Below are positions 9,776-26,480 of a stretch of DNA of 64,000 nucleotides, in pieces. The stretch comes from Abelmoschus esculentus. Its lineage: Eukaryota; Streptophyta; Magnoliopsida; Malvales; Malvaceae. How positions within the stretch are numbered: the first letter of the stretch is position 1; every line of letters begins with the position of its first letter. Position numbers and translations under genes: made by a program. Under the pieces are notes generated by a model. That model saw nothing but the letters and a program-made list of their open reading frames with translations. It ran no database searches and was not told the origin of the DNA. The stretch spans positions 3,470,001 through 3,534,000 of the forward strand of contig JAUCBN010000024.1 of the NCBI GenBank assembly GCA_035048815.1, in the 5' to 3' direction.

Positions 9776-12700
9776 ACCAGGCGTACCATATTCTTCTTGA
9801 GACAATGAGCACCACGGTGTATCAGACAATTTCAAAGCATCACCAAATAGCCTTAGCAAGGAAGAGATCCAGTCGGGACTTTGGATGGCACAGTTCTTCC
9901 AAAAAGCACCCTCAATGTCATAGATCACTTCCAAATAAGGCTTGTGGATTGGTGACACCTGAAAACCATAGAAATCAACAATACAACAATCGGTATGCTG
10001 CGCACTAGAGGCGGCATGCTCCTCTGGATAAGTTGGAGCAGTGGGGTCTATGGGGTCAGGATCTTCCATGATAGGGTCTACAGGATCTTCCATGTGATTG
10101 CCACCTCCAATGGCACCTTCCTCAATCTTAACTTCATTCACCAGTCTGCCTTCATCAGGGTCCCTGACAATTGCCTCTTTCTGGACTAATGTTTCTTGAT
10201 CATGAACACCCTCATCTTCTTCGTCACTGTCAGCATCTTCCATGTCATTGTTGGCGTCTGGTGAATCTACCACAGTCTCCAGCTGCCTACCCACTCCATG
10301 CTTGCCTGAAGAAGTTGAATTTAATGGACCCTGGCGGAAGCCAGGGGGTCCCACTTTCTTTTGTCTGGAATAACTTAATTTTATGCTGAAAGAAGGGGGA
10401 GAATAACCTCAGTTCAACACATAAAATTAGATCTATGTTTTAGAAATGGGAACAAACAACGCTTCACATAACATAACGAGCCATACAACTACACACCACT
10501 TGGTAATACACACTTCCATTTGCCCTTCGAAAAAGCACATAAAATAATGGTAACCTAGCACAAAAGATTCATATGCATGTGGTCAATGATCGTTGGCCTT
10601 GCATTAAAGAAAGTGAATCTAATTGTAATACATCCTGGGGAATTCCTACTAGCATGCCAAGCTTTTCAAAATGGTTCAAAGGATCAAATTGAGATGAATC
10701 GCCAAGTATTCCTTACATCTCTATTTTCCAACCGTTGCCATTATCCAATTAAATACAACACTCAGGCAACCTACATAATTGTTATTCAAACATCGAACAA
10801 TTAACTAGACATCATGTCTCTAAGACTATGAATGTAGATAACATTACTCCTACAAAAACCTATAAAGAAAAGCCACACACATTCCCAGCATGAAGACACC
10901 ATTTTTCATATATGCATTTGAAGAAACTCACCATGCATTTGGATTCAGACAATTCACTGCAGAACACATTGCTTGTAGAGCCATTCTCCACACCTGTTTC
11001 GGATGGCATTTTACAGAGAAACAACATTAAACAGAATAAAGCATTAAGGTCTAGAAGGTTACGATACTATAAATTTTACATACACGTAAGCGGAAATTGT
11101 ATGTTCAAGTTCAACTGTGCATTAAGCTCAAAACTCAACCAACAAAATAGAAGGTAAATAATTAAGACCAGAATAAGGAACAAATACAATTAAGGTGTAA
11201 CATCAATATTAAAGTACTTAACTATTCACAAACCTCCAATTTGTCCACTTTAGCGGTATGACCTCGAGGAAGTACACGAAATTCTTCAGTCAAACGAACA
11301 CATTCACCAATACTTTCAGGTGAAACAAAATTAAGTGAAACCTTCATACAAGACTGTTGAAAATTAAGAGAATAACATGAGAAAATATAAGCCTAACGAT
11401 ATTGACTGGTTCGCTGGAAGAAACCAAATTCATCTATGGCAATACATATGCCTTTATAATATGCAAGCCTTGAATATCTCATACAATATGCCATACCATG
11501 CCTGTATATGGACCCCATTACAGAAGTAAACATGATGTTATACTTACTCCTTAAGAGGATTGATACAAAATAGAAAATCATTTCAACTCCATCAATACTT
11601 ATATAACCAAAGAATGAAAATGGATTGCAAAAAGAAATTGGGATACCTTAATGTTCCTGACTTGATAAGGACAGCCAGCAGGTATAAGAACAGCCTCTCC
11701 AAGTTTCTGAACAAATGTCCATGGTTCAATTCCTACATGTAAACATATTAATAATTAATCATAATCAAAGGATGATACTTTCTATTACAGGTCTAAACGT
11801 ATTAATCCGTTTCAACATACCATATTCTCCCTTAAGTTTGGACTTATGGTCCACAGACAGATAAAAGGACTGATCATGTATAGGGTCCACAACCTATATA
11901 TCCCAAAGAAAACATAAGTATCAATAAGTCTCTGAAGACCGTAAAACTGAAAAGCATTGGTTGCTAGAACATCATAAATTAAAGTTTGTGGCACTAGATA
12001 TAATAAAAGAAACTAGAAGTCTACAAATGAGCAAAATGATTACTGTGTAGTTTCTATTTCAAGGTTCTATTCACCCTGGCTAAACTATGCACTCTAAATG
12101 TCCATGCAGTCATCAAACTCTCATTACTAAAAGTTTTATTTCTTTCATGGGCATCCCAAGGGAACAAAATAATAAACATCTAGTTTAAGAAAGCATTAGA
12201 AGATATTTATCTGCAATAGTTTTAAAATAAGTTCACTGTTCATTAAAGGAGAACACACTTCTAATTTAGAAGGGCAGAATCCAACATTCATTGAGACAGA
12301 ACTTTATATATTTTACACCAACCCTGCTAGCATTTGGAGCATCTTCTTCAGAGTTTATTTGAAACCAAAATACCATTACAATATTAAGACCTTTTTTCCC
12401 AATCAAAATAGTGTAAGACTGGCTCACTAAAAATCCAAAAACGTAAACATTTAACAATCTCAATACCTACCAGTATCTTAGCTCAGTTATTTAAAACGTG
12501 GTTTAAGTTAAAAATTAATTGTATTAAAAATTTGTTCACCTGTTTTACCGGACGACAATGCATATGCCTGAACTCCCTAAAGTGCTTGTTAAGATAGTCC
12601 CTTAGCTTGGGAACATCTTCTCTCCGGAAAACATCCCAGATAGCACTTCCCTCAACATCTTCCACCACATTCTGTGCAGAATAACAATCAGGCTTAACAC

Positions 12701-15700
12701 CACCAGCCTTTATACTCATCCCAAAAATTTCCTTTAGATCTTGCTCACGGTGACGTACATTTGAGTTAGTGATGTTTGCAAGCTGCTTACATGTAAGGTT
12801 TATTTCAGCATCATGCACCAAAACATTCACCTGAAACAGCAGAATTAACAAATAAAATTATTTTAGGAACTAATTTGAGACCTAATAAATAATGAAAAAT
12901 AAGCAAAAAAGTACTCTTGAAAGGATGTATTACTGACAAATGCAACTGTTGGTGGATTACAAAGACAACAAAAGCTAATTAACCGTAATATCTCATCATA
13001 TGATAGAATATGATTATTGTTCAAGTAGTTGTGGTTCCAAACAAGTTATCAATTGATGACTCACTGAAGAGAATGTGGAAACAAAGGAATTTATTGCACA
13101 CAAAGTTGGATCTGAAAATATGACAGCCATTATGAGGGGTTGATACTTGATACCAACTAATATATGATGAGTCACACAAGTACAAGATAGAAACATAATG
13201 TGAGAAAACTACCAATTAAAGGTTTGAATGGGACCTCATTCACCCAAAAAAGTGTACTGTGTACATAAAAAATAATTCCATATATCACAAAACCTAAGAG
13301 CCTGCACACTCAATTACATCGATGCAGTCCTGTTCAATATAACCCAAAGAATCTAAACATAAACACATCAACCATAAACCCATACTATTCTCCGATTCAA
13401 ACTTGGCACTTTCAGGCTTCCCCACTATTTTACTACGGACCAATAAATCAAACAAAGATTTGACAATGACCTTCTAATCTTCATTTGTTAAAACTGCAGA
13501 CATCAAATATTACACGACTATAAACCAATGAATTACATGTTAAAACTCATTGATATTCCCCCAATAATCCTTATCCAATTTTTCTCTAACATACATGATC
13601 GGAAATAAATAAATTATTTCATCCAATGTTTAATAATGCATAAGTGCCTGGACCCATAAGTACTTACAGTCAACAACGTAAAGCAACAAAAGGAACATTG
13701 TTTTCAAGACCTTATATAACGACTTTCAGGTCTTATACATAAGTTTCAAAACACAAAGAAACAATGTTCATATCAACAAAAGATGGAGGCATAACAATGA
13801 AAGTTCCTCAAAGTCCTCTGATCTAACAGAAAGTTCTTAACGATGCAATAAATATTTAAAGAAAGAAAGGAGAGAAAAAAGATTAGGACATATACCACAT
13901 CAGACATATCACAGCGAAGCTTGATTACAGAGCCTCCTCGCACAAGCTCTTGAGCTAGTCCATATGCAATATCTAACTTTGGCACCATCTCTGGTTCAGG
14001 AAGTATCCCAGCTGATTTGGTAGCAAGATTAAGAAAGCCATAACGAGGGTGTGTATATTCCTTTAAGGGCAAACAACAAAGAAACTCAGCATGATGACGT
14101 GAAAGGTGCTCCTCAAATGCAGGCAAGTCTTTCAATTTCAAAATCTGTGGCCAATTGCTACCAAAACAACCATCTTTATAGCCTTTGAAGAATTGATGAA
14201 GATTGACCTCAACCTGCATTTTATAGAGAGATGATTTAAAACCAAACTCGAAGAATTGAAATGTTCACTGCAAAAGGCATCTAAAACAACTTTGGAATTG
14301 TCAACTTATTACAATTATCAATTCCATACTTTAGATGTAACTATATATCTGAAGTAAATTAAATTAACAGCAAATGCTTTCACCAGAAAATAATTTGGCA
14401 CTAGTTACCTGTGGTAACAAGTATTGCAGTGTTACCTAAAATCAAACAGTTTTTTTGTTCCATGTGCTTCCAAACATCTAATAAAATAGATGATAAAAGG
14501 TTTTAGTGGAAAAAAGAGAGGCTATGATGCTTTTACAATTGAAACCATACAATGTATCAGTTAACACAAAAATCACCTATTTTACCATGTAGCACAGAAC
14601 GTTGAAGGGGATATAAACATTGATTTTGATTAGAGCAACCCGTAAACATTGGTACAAGATATTGCATGCAATGAAGTTTAGAGGCATATATTTACAACTT
14701 TGAGCCACAACAGTTGACAGAACCTTGAAGGGGATATGAACATCAATTTTGATTAGAGCAATCCATAAACATTGGTACAAGATATTGCATGCAATGAAGT
14801 TTAGAGGCATATATTTAGAACTTTAAGCCACGACAGTTGACAAAAACACTGACCTCCGACCAACACAAGCAATCAATGGCCTTCACTTTCAGATGTTGCT
14901 CAGACTTGGTGCTTTTAACCCGACGTAAGGCACGCCACAAAACAAATGGTTCCCAGCTCAAACCAGGTGTATTCTCAAGAACATTAGTAACAATGACAGG
15001 CTCACCTTTCTTCCAGTGCATTTGGAAATGCTTCAAACACCTACTTTGAATATCTTTAGCTGTTGGACAATATAAATAGTTATCAGTGGAATCTACTCGA
15101 GAAGCTGCTTTCCTTGGCTTACTGTTGGCAAAGTCACTTCCATCAGTTGAGGTGTAACAAAGGCACTTATGTTTAGGAGACTTAAGTTTTGTCTCAAGAT
15201 TGAGATCTTTGGCTATTGCCTCCGCTTTTTCTACCAATTCAACAACAACATTTTCTGTAAACATGGATCTCAACACTAAAAGGCCATTACCACAACCACC
15301 CAAATCTTTTTTGGGGCAAGAAATGCTACCATTTTCATTTGCCTTCCATCTAGCTGCTAGGCAGCAGTCTTCTTCAGAATCAGTTCCAGAAGAAGAATCA
15401 AGAGGCATCCTGTCTTCTGGATATGAAAAAAACTTAACAAAACCATGGGCATAAGCTGGGCGCGTGTTAACGTAATCAATATTTACTTCCTCTTCTATCC
15501 CCTGCAAATTCCCCTCACGAATTTCCCGGCAACAAACAAGGCAGAGAACATATTTACAGTTGGGACAACTTCGATGATAATCAGCAATCGAAGTTCTGCA
15601 GTTTCCACTGCAGAAGAATACATAACAGCATAAAGAATCTGATAAATGCCTGGAATTTAATATTTAACAACAAACCAATTGAGCATATGTGACAATATTT

Positions 15701-18700
15701 AGAACATACCAATATAAACGGTTATTATAAGCAGGAAATTCCTGCTTCAGCTCTATTTCCCATGGGAACACCCCTACTCATCCAGAAAATTAAAATTTGC
15801 AAAAATTAGTTGAAGGAAAACGTTAAACAAAAATATTAACTAATAATGTTCTACTGTCTACTTACATATGGTATACATAGATTATTTCCTAGCAACAATT
15901 CATCATGGAAAGACTTTTACTGTATCAACCAGGGTATGAAGTTGAGAGGAGTAATTTGGTCATTGAAAATAGCAAGCAAGTCCATCATGAAAACAAGTGG
16001 ACACGTAGACCAACTTTTACAGCTACCAGAAGCCAAATGTTAGGAAATCAAACAACCAACTTTGGCAGCATTATAATCGGCATATAGTTTCCATTATTAG
16101 GCTACCATTGCTATCCACATCAAGACACAGATAGTTTTAAGGTAACTTCAAATAAAATAAGTCAACTTGAACAAAATAGTACAATGACTAATCTTAAATA
16201 ATCTAAGATTTGACATTATCCAAGTTAGACACCAACAAGTGCTGGAAATGGTGGTAAGGCACGTTGCACTCTTGCGAAAAGAACCCATGTTCGAACATTG
16301 GAGATAACATTACTGGAAGGAACATCCATAAACCCCAAATATGGACCATTAAATTTAAAATGGACATAGAATATATATATATATATATATATATATAAAC
16401 AAGGACAAGATAAACCACATAAAAAAGAATAATTAAGCTGCAAGAAAAAGCTCTTGCATAGCAAAATGAGCAGACAATCCCTCCCAGATCAAAGCAAAAA
16501 AGGAAAACATACCTTGAATTTTAGCTTCAATCACCTTCTCTTCTATTTGTTTTTGGCTAAAGTGTTTGATGTGCGGGAGAAGCCATTGAAGCAAGTATTT
16601 TGAGTGCTGAACTCGTTCATCCTCAGTGAATTGTAAGCGTAGGGTTTCTTTCAATTTCTACAGTTTACCACATATTATATAATATAATAATTATTACCAG
16701 AAAATGAATCAAATAGTGGTAGATGGAACCACCTTGGAAGATCCACCCATTCGCAAGCATGACATACAATTGCAAATATCTCGACAAACTGGGCAGGTAT
16801 CAGCAATTGCATCCTCTGACATCCCTGGATACCTAGTCCAAATTTCACCATGGATAAAATGTGAAAGTATACAACAAGAACAAGTGTTATCAGTTGAATA
16901 TATGCCAGAAGCAATGCATATACAGATAAGTAGGATACAGATGCATTCACATGTATAACTGGAGAGAAGAGAGACTAGAAAGGAAAATGGCAATTATCTA
17001 TTGAACACTTGGTTTTAAAAGGCGCGAGGAGTAAGGCACACCAAGTCGCAAAAGATCCCTAGATATGAGGCAAGAGACGAAAGCGCTCGCCTTTCATAGG
17101 CGATGTGCCTTTCATAGTCCCTAGATAAATAGACCATATAGTATATTTGGAGCTTAAATTTGTACTTAAGTCTAAAAATAAACAAGTTTGTATCAGAAAA
17201 CAATCAAGCATAAATTCTCTCTAACATGTTCGAGACAATAAGCATACTTGTTCTTACTCTTAAATCCTCCAACCAACTGTTGTTTCATCCAATATGCTAC
17301 TCCCTTAGGAATTTTACCCAAAAAATTACAAAGAAAATTATTTATATTCGAAGAGTTTGGCTTTCCATGTTTCTTTGCCGGATCTAAAACAGGCCGATGA
17401 TCCAGTTAAGCTTGATCCCAAATTCTTTAATCAAAAATAATATTATATTAGGATAATGAGAAATTCAAGCCCTTTTAAGCTTGAGACCTGAACAAAGGAA
17501 TGATATTTTCAGTACTATAATAAAAAATAATATTATATTAAAGATTTACGAGAAATCAAAGTCTCTCTGAACTTGAGGCACGTATTTCCCAAAAATCTTT
17601 AGTTAAGGAAATTCAATTAATTTGATTTAAAACTTAGTTAAAATTGAATAAAAAAGAAATATATGTATACGGATAAATAAAATTAACAACAATAATAATA
17701 ATATTAAACAAATAATGATATATAATATAACATTAATAATAATAGTACTAATAATAAGTAACAATAAATATGCAATATATTTAAATAATAACAATTGTTT
17801 TAATAACAATAGTACTTAACAATAAATATAATAAAAATATTTATAATATTTAATATTAATATATATTATATATAACAATAAAACATGTAAGACAATAACA
17901 ATAATCCAAATAATATTATAAATTATAATAGTAACTTAAAAAAGGAAGGAAACAATGACCAATGTGTAAAAAACGCCTTAATGCCTAAAAAAAGGAAGAA
18001 AACAGTGACCAATACATTAAAAAATGCCTTAGGGATAAGAGGCACCGCCTCACATGCCTCACGCCGTGAAAGTACCCAAATGCATGCACCTCCTGTGTAT
18101 CGCGCCATCTCGACCCTTAGATGCATTTTTCTCAACGCCTCGTGCCTCAGGCACATCTTTTAAAACTAAGACTAAACTAAAACATGAAACAAGTGACAAA
18201 CATCAACAACCAAGAGTTACATTACAAGATCCTTCAGTAAATCTACTTAATACTTTATACGGATATTGAGGTACAAAACCGGAAACAGAGTATCTGGGCA
18301 AAACACCTAAAATATAACAAACAGAAGCAAAATTTATTTGTTTAATTAAAAAAACTACAGAAGACTTCATTGGAATTTCTATTTGACTAAAAAACTATCC
18401 AAGCATGTGCAGTACTTGGATGCACCAGCAAGCCACGTAAGTTAGCCCATTTCTCAACATATTTCATTTTTAAATAAATGCACAGGGCAATAGATCTTCT
18501 CAGTTATATTCAACAGAAGCATTAGCTTTTGACATATATGATCCTTAAACAACAATCATATGCCTCTCTATCTCAAAGGTTAAACGATCACCTAGAAGTA
18601 CCGATGGCATGCTAATTATAAATCAAAACAGACTTTCAATTAAAATGTAGCATAGAGTAGTCAACATTATCTAGTTCTGACCAAATTTATCTTTTGCTAA

Positions 18701-19487
18701 AACTCAACTCATGAAAACAGAAATACATGTTAAATAAATAAAAGAGAAGAAAAAAAAAAAGGTAAGATACATTTAACAAGTATAAAAGCTGAGGCATTTT
18801 TAGTAATGTTATATCAGCAGCTCCACAGAGAATAAGAATAAATACAAAAGCACTTATCAAGGCTTTCATGCAAAGCACTAGTTAAAGAAGGAAAACAAAG
18901 TTGAAAGAAATAAAGAATACCAACTAGTTATACAGGGGATGCAAAATCGTTTCCGGCGGCAAGTTTTACAATTAATAACGCAGCCTTTGTCATTCCTCTG
19001 GCACTGATGGCACATTAGCGATTCTCCCTGAAACCCAAAAAAATGAAAAGAGAATCAAGAAAAACCATCAGGGCCAACGTAAAACAGAGATTCATTTTCT
19101 TACTGTAGTATCCCTCTTCTTCTTTGAATAATGTGTCACGGGTTCGTTTGGTTTCTCTGTTTCTTTATCTTCCCTGTCATTTTCCTGAACGCCATTCTCC
19201 TCCTGGTCATCATTTTCCCTTTCCAAAATCTTCTTTTTGAGCTTCTCGGAAGAAGAAGCTGTTAGCGCAGTTTTGGATCTTTTGAAAGGAGGCAGCTTGG
19301 CAGCGAATCCGTCTAAATTTGTGGGTTTTTCTTGGGTTTGTGCGGAGTTGGGTTTAGCTGCTCTAAGACTCCCATTATGGTATCTCCTACTCCAGGGTCG
19401 CTTCCTCAAAATCGGTTTTTTAACTTCACCACTGTAACGATTAGACTCCCTGATACCAGCAGCTATCGTCAGCTTTACCCCCTTCAT
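9734..19487 (-). CDS. JMJ25-type JmjC protein with altered iron ligands and a C-terminal extension
   Basis: Thirteen exons on the minus strand: 19487-19104, 19027-18921, 16832-16733, 16657-16513, 15752-15710, 15607-14854, 14213-13896, 12830-12540, 11893-11821, 11732-11647, 11353-11234, 10993-10932 and 10385-9734. All phases close, giving 1044 residues. The family (KDM3/JHDM2-like, including IBM1/JMJ25) removes H3K9 methyl groups in the nucleus. Seen: a basic N-terminus, a RING-like cysteine cluster (CHQCQ to CNCMSCLR, about 134-190), a second cluster (CGNCRTS to CLVCC, about 260-285) and the JmjC core (about 490-800). The HxD iron motif reads RCD (Arg611, Asp613) and the distal His in AGCPHQV is Tyr761, so catalysis is doubtful. 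The last exon adds an acidic linker and a PEARLI-4-like segment and ends at a stop after a probable frameshift. Without splicing after exon 12 the frame would stop at once (NPNAW). Confidence 0.85.
14586..14831. repeat. Two-copy 123-bp tandem duplication in a JMJ intron
   Basis: The stretch beginning GTTGAAGGGGATATAAACAT (14601) recurs with few changes 123 bases later (CTTGAAGGGGATATGAACAT, 14724). Both copies share ATTGGTACAAGATATTGCAT and GAAGTTTAGAGGCATATATT. The right copy ends about 20 bases from the 5' splice site of the intron after exon 6 (14854, minus strand). Confidence 0.9.
16371..16397. repeat. (TA)n microsatellite
   Basis: An uninterrupted run of about 13 TA units in the JMJ intron between exons 4 and 5. 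Confidence 0.95.
17008..18170. mobile_element. Intronic element with terminal inverted repeats
   Basis: The left end CTTGGTTTTAAAAGGCGCGA is matched by the reverse complement of the right end (CTTAGTTTTAAAAGATGTGC, then GAGGCACGAGG). The ends are rich in GAGGCGC/GCGCCTC words and the middle (about 17640-17930) is almost pure A/T. A ~50-bp unit (AAAAGGAAG, AACAATGACCAAT, AAAACGCCTTAATGCC) is tandemly doubled at about 17938-18030. No transposase frame is present and no target-site duplication is clear. It sits in the ~2.1-kb intron between JMJ exons 2 and 3. Confidence 0.65.
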
Positions 19488-19559
19488 CGGCGCCGGAACT
19501 ATGGACAAACAAACAACCGAATATAGTAGTACTTTAAAAGAACAGAGAGCATAGGGATG

Positions 19560-21066
19560 GGGAAGTCAGAAAGGTAGTGGAGTTTCCAGAACGGCGCCAG
19601 GCCCAATACAAATACTAGTTGTAATTAAGGCTTAATATAAAAATTAAATGCGTAAAGTTCATAAATGGACACTAAACTATGACTAACGATTCAATTTGGT
19701 AACTATATTTTCAATTGCTTCAAAATTATCATTAATTGCTCTAATTTGATCACCAATTTGTTAACATCCGTTAAAAAGGTGATGTAATTATTAAAATATT
19801 TTATATAATAATACAATTAATCTTTTATGTTTACGCATTTAAATAATTTAATTATATTTAAAAATAATAATAAACTCCTATTATTTACACATCATTTTAA
19901 TTTGATCTTATTTTTAATTAAAAATAAATTGACCCTACAACTGCCTTAAACCCTCATGAATCAGGAAATAACTCTAAACCTTACGCTCAAAACTCTAAAC
20001 CCGAAATCCCAAACTTGTACCATCCCAATTGACTGTATCCATGTTTTCCTCATAGTTTCATAGAATGTTATTTTCATGGCTGAAAAAACGAGTTTATTGG
20101 GTTGAAGCTATAATACCATGGACCACTGTCCGAAATTTTTTTTCCAGCTAAATCTGGAACATTGAAGAGAGATGAATCAGCTAAATATGTTTGTTATTTC
20201 TTTTTTATTTAAGACTAAATTGTTTTAATGTGTAAATATAAATAATTAAATATATTATTTTATGAAATATCTTAATAATTAGTTTTTTTTTACGAATATT
20301 AATAGGCCGGTCATTAAATTGAAACAAAACTAAAAATTTAATGATAATATTAAAACAATTAAAATTTTATTTACCCAATTGAGTAGTTAAGTAAAATTTA
20401 GTGGCTATTTGTGAATTTTACCCAAAATAATTTGTTTAGATATACAAGCTTATTATACAGTCACAGACGAAATTAAAATTTGTGGTTAAAACACAAAATA
20501 TAAATATTTAAAAGTGAAGTTATAAAATTTTAAATAAATTAAATTTTAAAATAATCTATATCAGAGAACCAGAGTGAGAAAATATTTTTTTTTTTACCTT
20601 TCATCCCTTAATAGTTTGTCTCTGTATATTACCATTTAAATTTCTAATGTGAACCAAAGTGAACCAAATTATAAATAAACAAAATATTATTTAAATTTCT
20701 AATGTTATTTTTAAAGAAACTTTCGAGGATAAACTTTATATTTTGAACACACAGATTTTAGGACAAGAAAATGGAGCATTTGAAGAAAAATAACAAAAGT
20801 GTAAGCCTGTTTTGCTATGTTTTCTGGACAAGAGAATCAAAACAATTATTTTCATGAAAAACATATATATTTTTTTTACTTTTTATTTTATTTTTTAACC
20901 AATAATTAAGTAAAGTTGATAGAATAAATTAGTGAAACCTTTTCTTCTATTTTATTTTCATGATTTCCCCTCATTCTCAGTATATAAAAAACACTGGAAA
21001 TATATGAAAAATGTCCACCTGAAACTTATTCAGGAAATAACTTTTCCATTTTCTGGAGAAAAAGGG
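19560..21066. other. Intergenic, containing a diverged foldback element
   Basis: No gene seen. About 19652-20421 carries diverged inverted arms: GTAAAGTTCATAAATGGACA at the left pairs with the reverse complement of TGGCTATTTGTGAATTTTAC at the right, and ATTCAATTTGGTAAC pairs with GTTACC/ATTGAAT-like words further in. The centre (about 19930-20030) has CTCTAAACCC-type words. The rest is AT-rich. Confidence 0.55.
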
Positions 21067-25137
<4,071 letters not shown>

Positions 25138-25801
25138 TGCTGCTTCCGTTGATTCGGTATTGGATCTCCTTTGCCTCTCTCGCCGTTGAAAACCAAAAAA
25201 AAGTATATTCCGACAGAATAATCCGAGCTACAAGAAAAACCCTCGGCCTCCTCTATATTGAAAAATATTGGTTTAGGTTTAGACTCGTCAAATTAGAATT
25301 CGAATACCCGATCCATTAACCCGAATCCAAATTTAAACTTATTCGATCTCAACATAAAACTCAAATTGGCCCGAGATTAAGTTAACCCGGATTTGAACGG
25401 GTCTTAAAATGATGCCATTTTGTACGGACTAATTATGAAAATTAAAATCTTAAATTTTAATGACTTCAATAAGGGCGGATTGATATAGAGTTTAGTGGAG
25501 TTTTCTATATAAAAAAAACGACTCATTATCATAATAAATCATATACAAAAATATTAGGATATAAACTCGAGATAAAAATATTAAAAAATCAATATAGATC
25601 ATGACACATAAAAAACTAAAAATAATCTTAATTTAACGGGACAAGAGTAACCGAAAAGAAAAAAAAAAAAAACATAAATTGATCTTAAAAATTAATCTTA
25701 AGTTTATTTCAAATAAATTTCTTGATTGAATATGACTGAACTTAACGCTAGAAAAGTAATGCTGCAACAAAATTTAAAGAATTTGATGTTCAAGATATTA
25801 T
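25138..25801. other. Intergenic
   Basis: Presumably contains the promoter and 5' leader of the succinyl-CoA ligase gene (minus strand) at its left edge. No other gene or clear motif is seen. Confidence 0.5.
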
Positions 25802-26472
25802 TAGGGATGGCAAAAATACACATTCTTGATTTAATTTGGTGCGCCCCGATCCAATCTGATCGGGTTTCTCTTTAAATTTTGGGGATCGGGGTGGGGCAGG
25901 ACAGAAAAGCCATGAAATCAGGTCGGATCAGATTTGGGTATTTGTTTAAAATTCCCGCCCCACCCTGGTATAATTTTATATATATTATTATATTTATAAA
26001 AAAATATCATTATACATAAATGTTTTTATGGATTTTAAGTAATTTTTATACTTTTTAAGTTTATTCTTATAATAAAAAATTATTAGATGTTTAAATTTTA
26101 ATATATTCGATTATGTTAGTCGAGGATTCAAGTTTTTTTTCTTTTAACTATGTAATTTAACATGTGTGTAATTTAAATTATATTTTATTTTATTTTTTAT
26201 ATAGATTTAAAGTTACTTAAAAACCATAATTTATAATTGTGATAAAAGATTTATCGAATCTAACTTTTATCGTTGACGAATATTTTTTTTTTAAATTTTT
26301 CGGATCGGATCGGATCGGGGTCGAGTTTAGAAAATAACATATCGAGACGGGATGGAACGGATAAATTAATATTTAAACTGTGGCGGGACGAGATCGGATT
26401 TAAGAATTCTCAAATCGGGTCGGGGTCGAGGCGACAAAAAACCCGCCCCGCCCTGCCCCGATGCCATCCCTA
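25802..26472. mobile_element. Non-autonomous hAT-type MITE with perfect target duplication
   Basis: The 671-bp element has terminal inverted repeats TAGGGATGGCA and TGCCATCCCTA. It is flanked by a perfect 8-bp duplication GATATTAT (25794-25801 and 26473-26480). The ends carry GC-rich GGGGCGGGGC/CCCGCCCCG words around an AT-rich middle. The interior is closely related to the element at 31071. Confidence 0.9.
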
Positions 26473-26480
26473 GATATTAT

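Noticed and set aside
9562..10008. Plus-strand open frame of 148 codons
   Set aside because: Antisense to the JMJ C-terminal exon; no domain resemblance.
16203..16464. Two overlapping minus-strand frames in a JMJ intron
   Set aside because: They run through a (TA)n microsatellite coding Tyr-Ile repeats and do not fit the JMJ protein.
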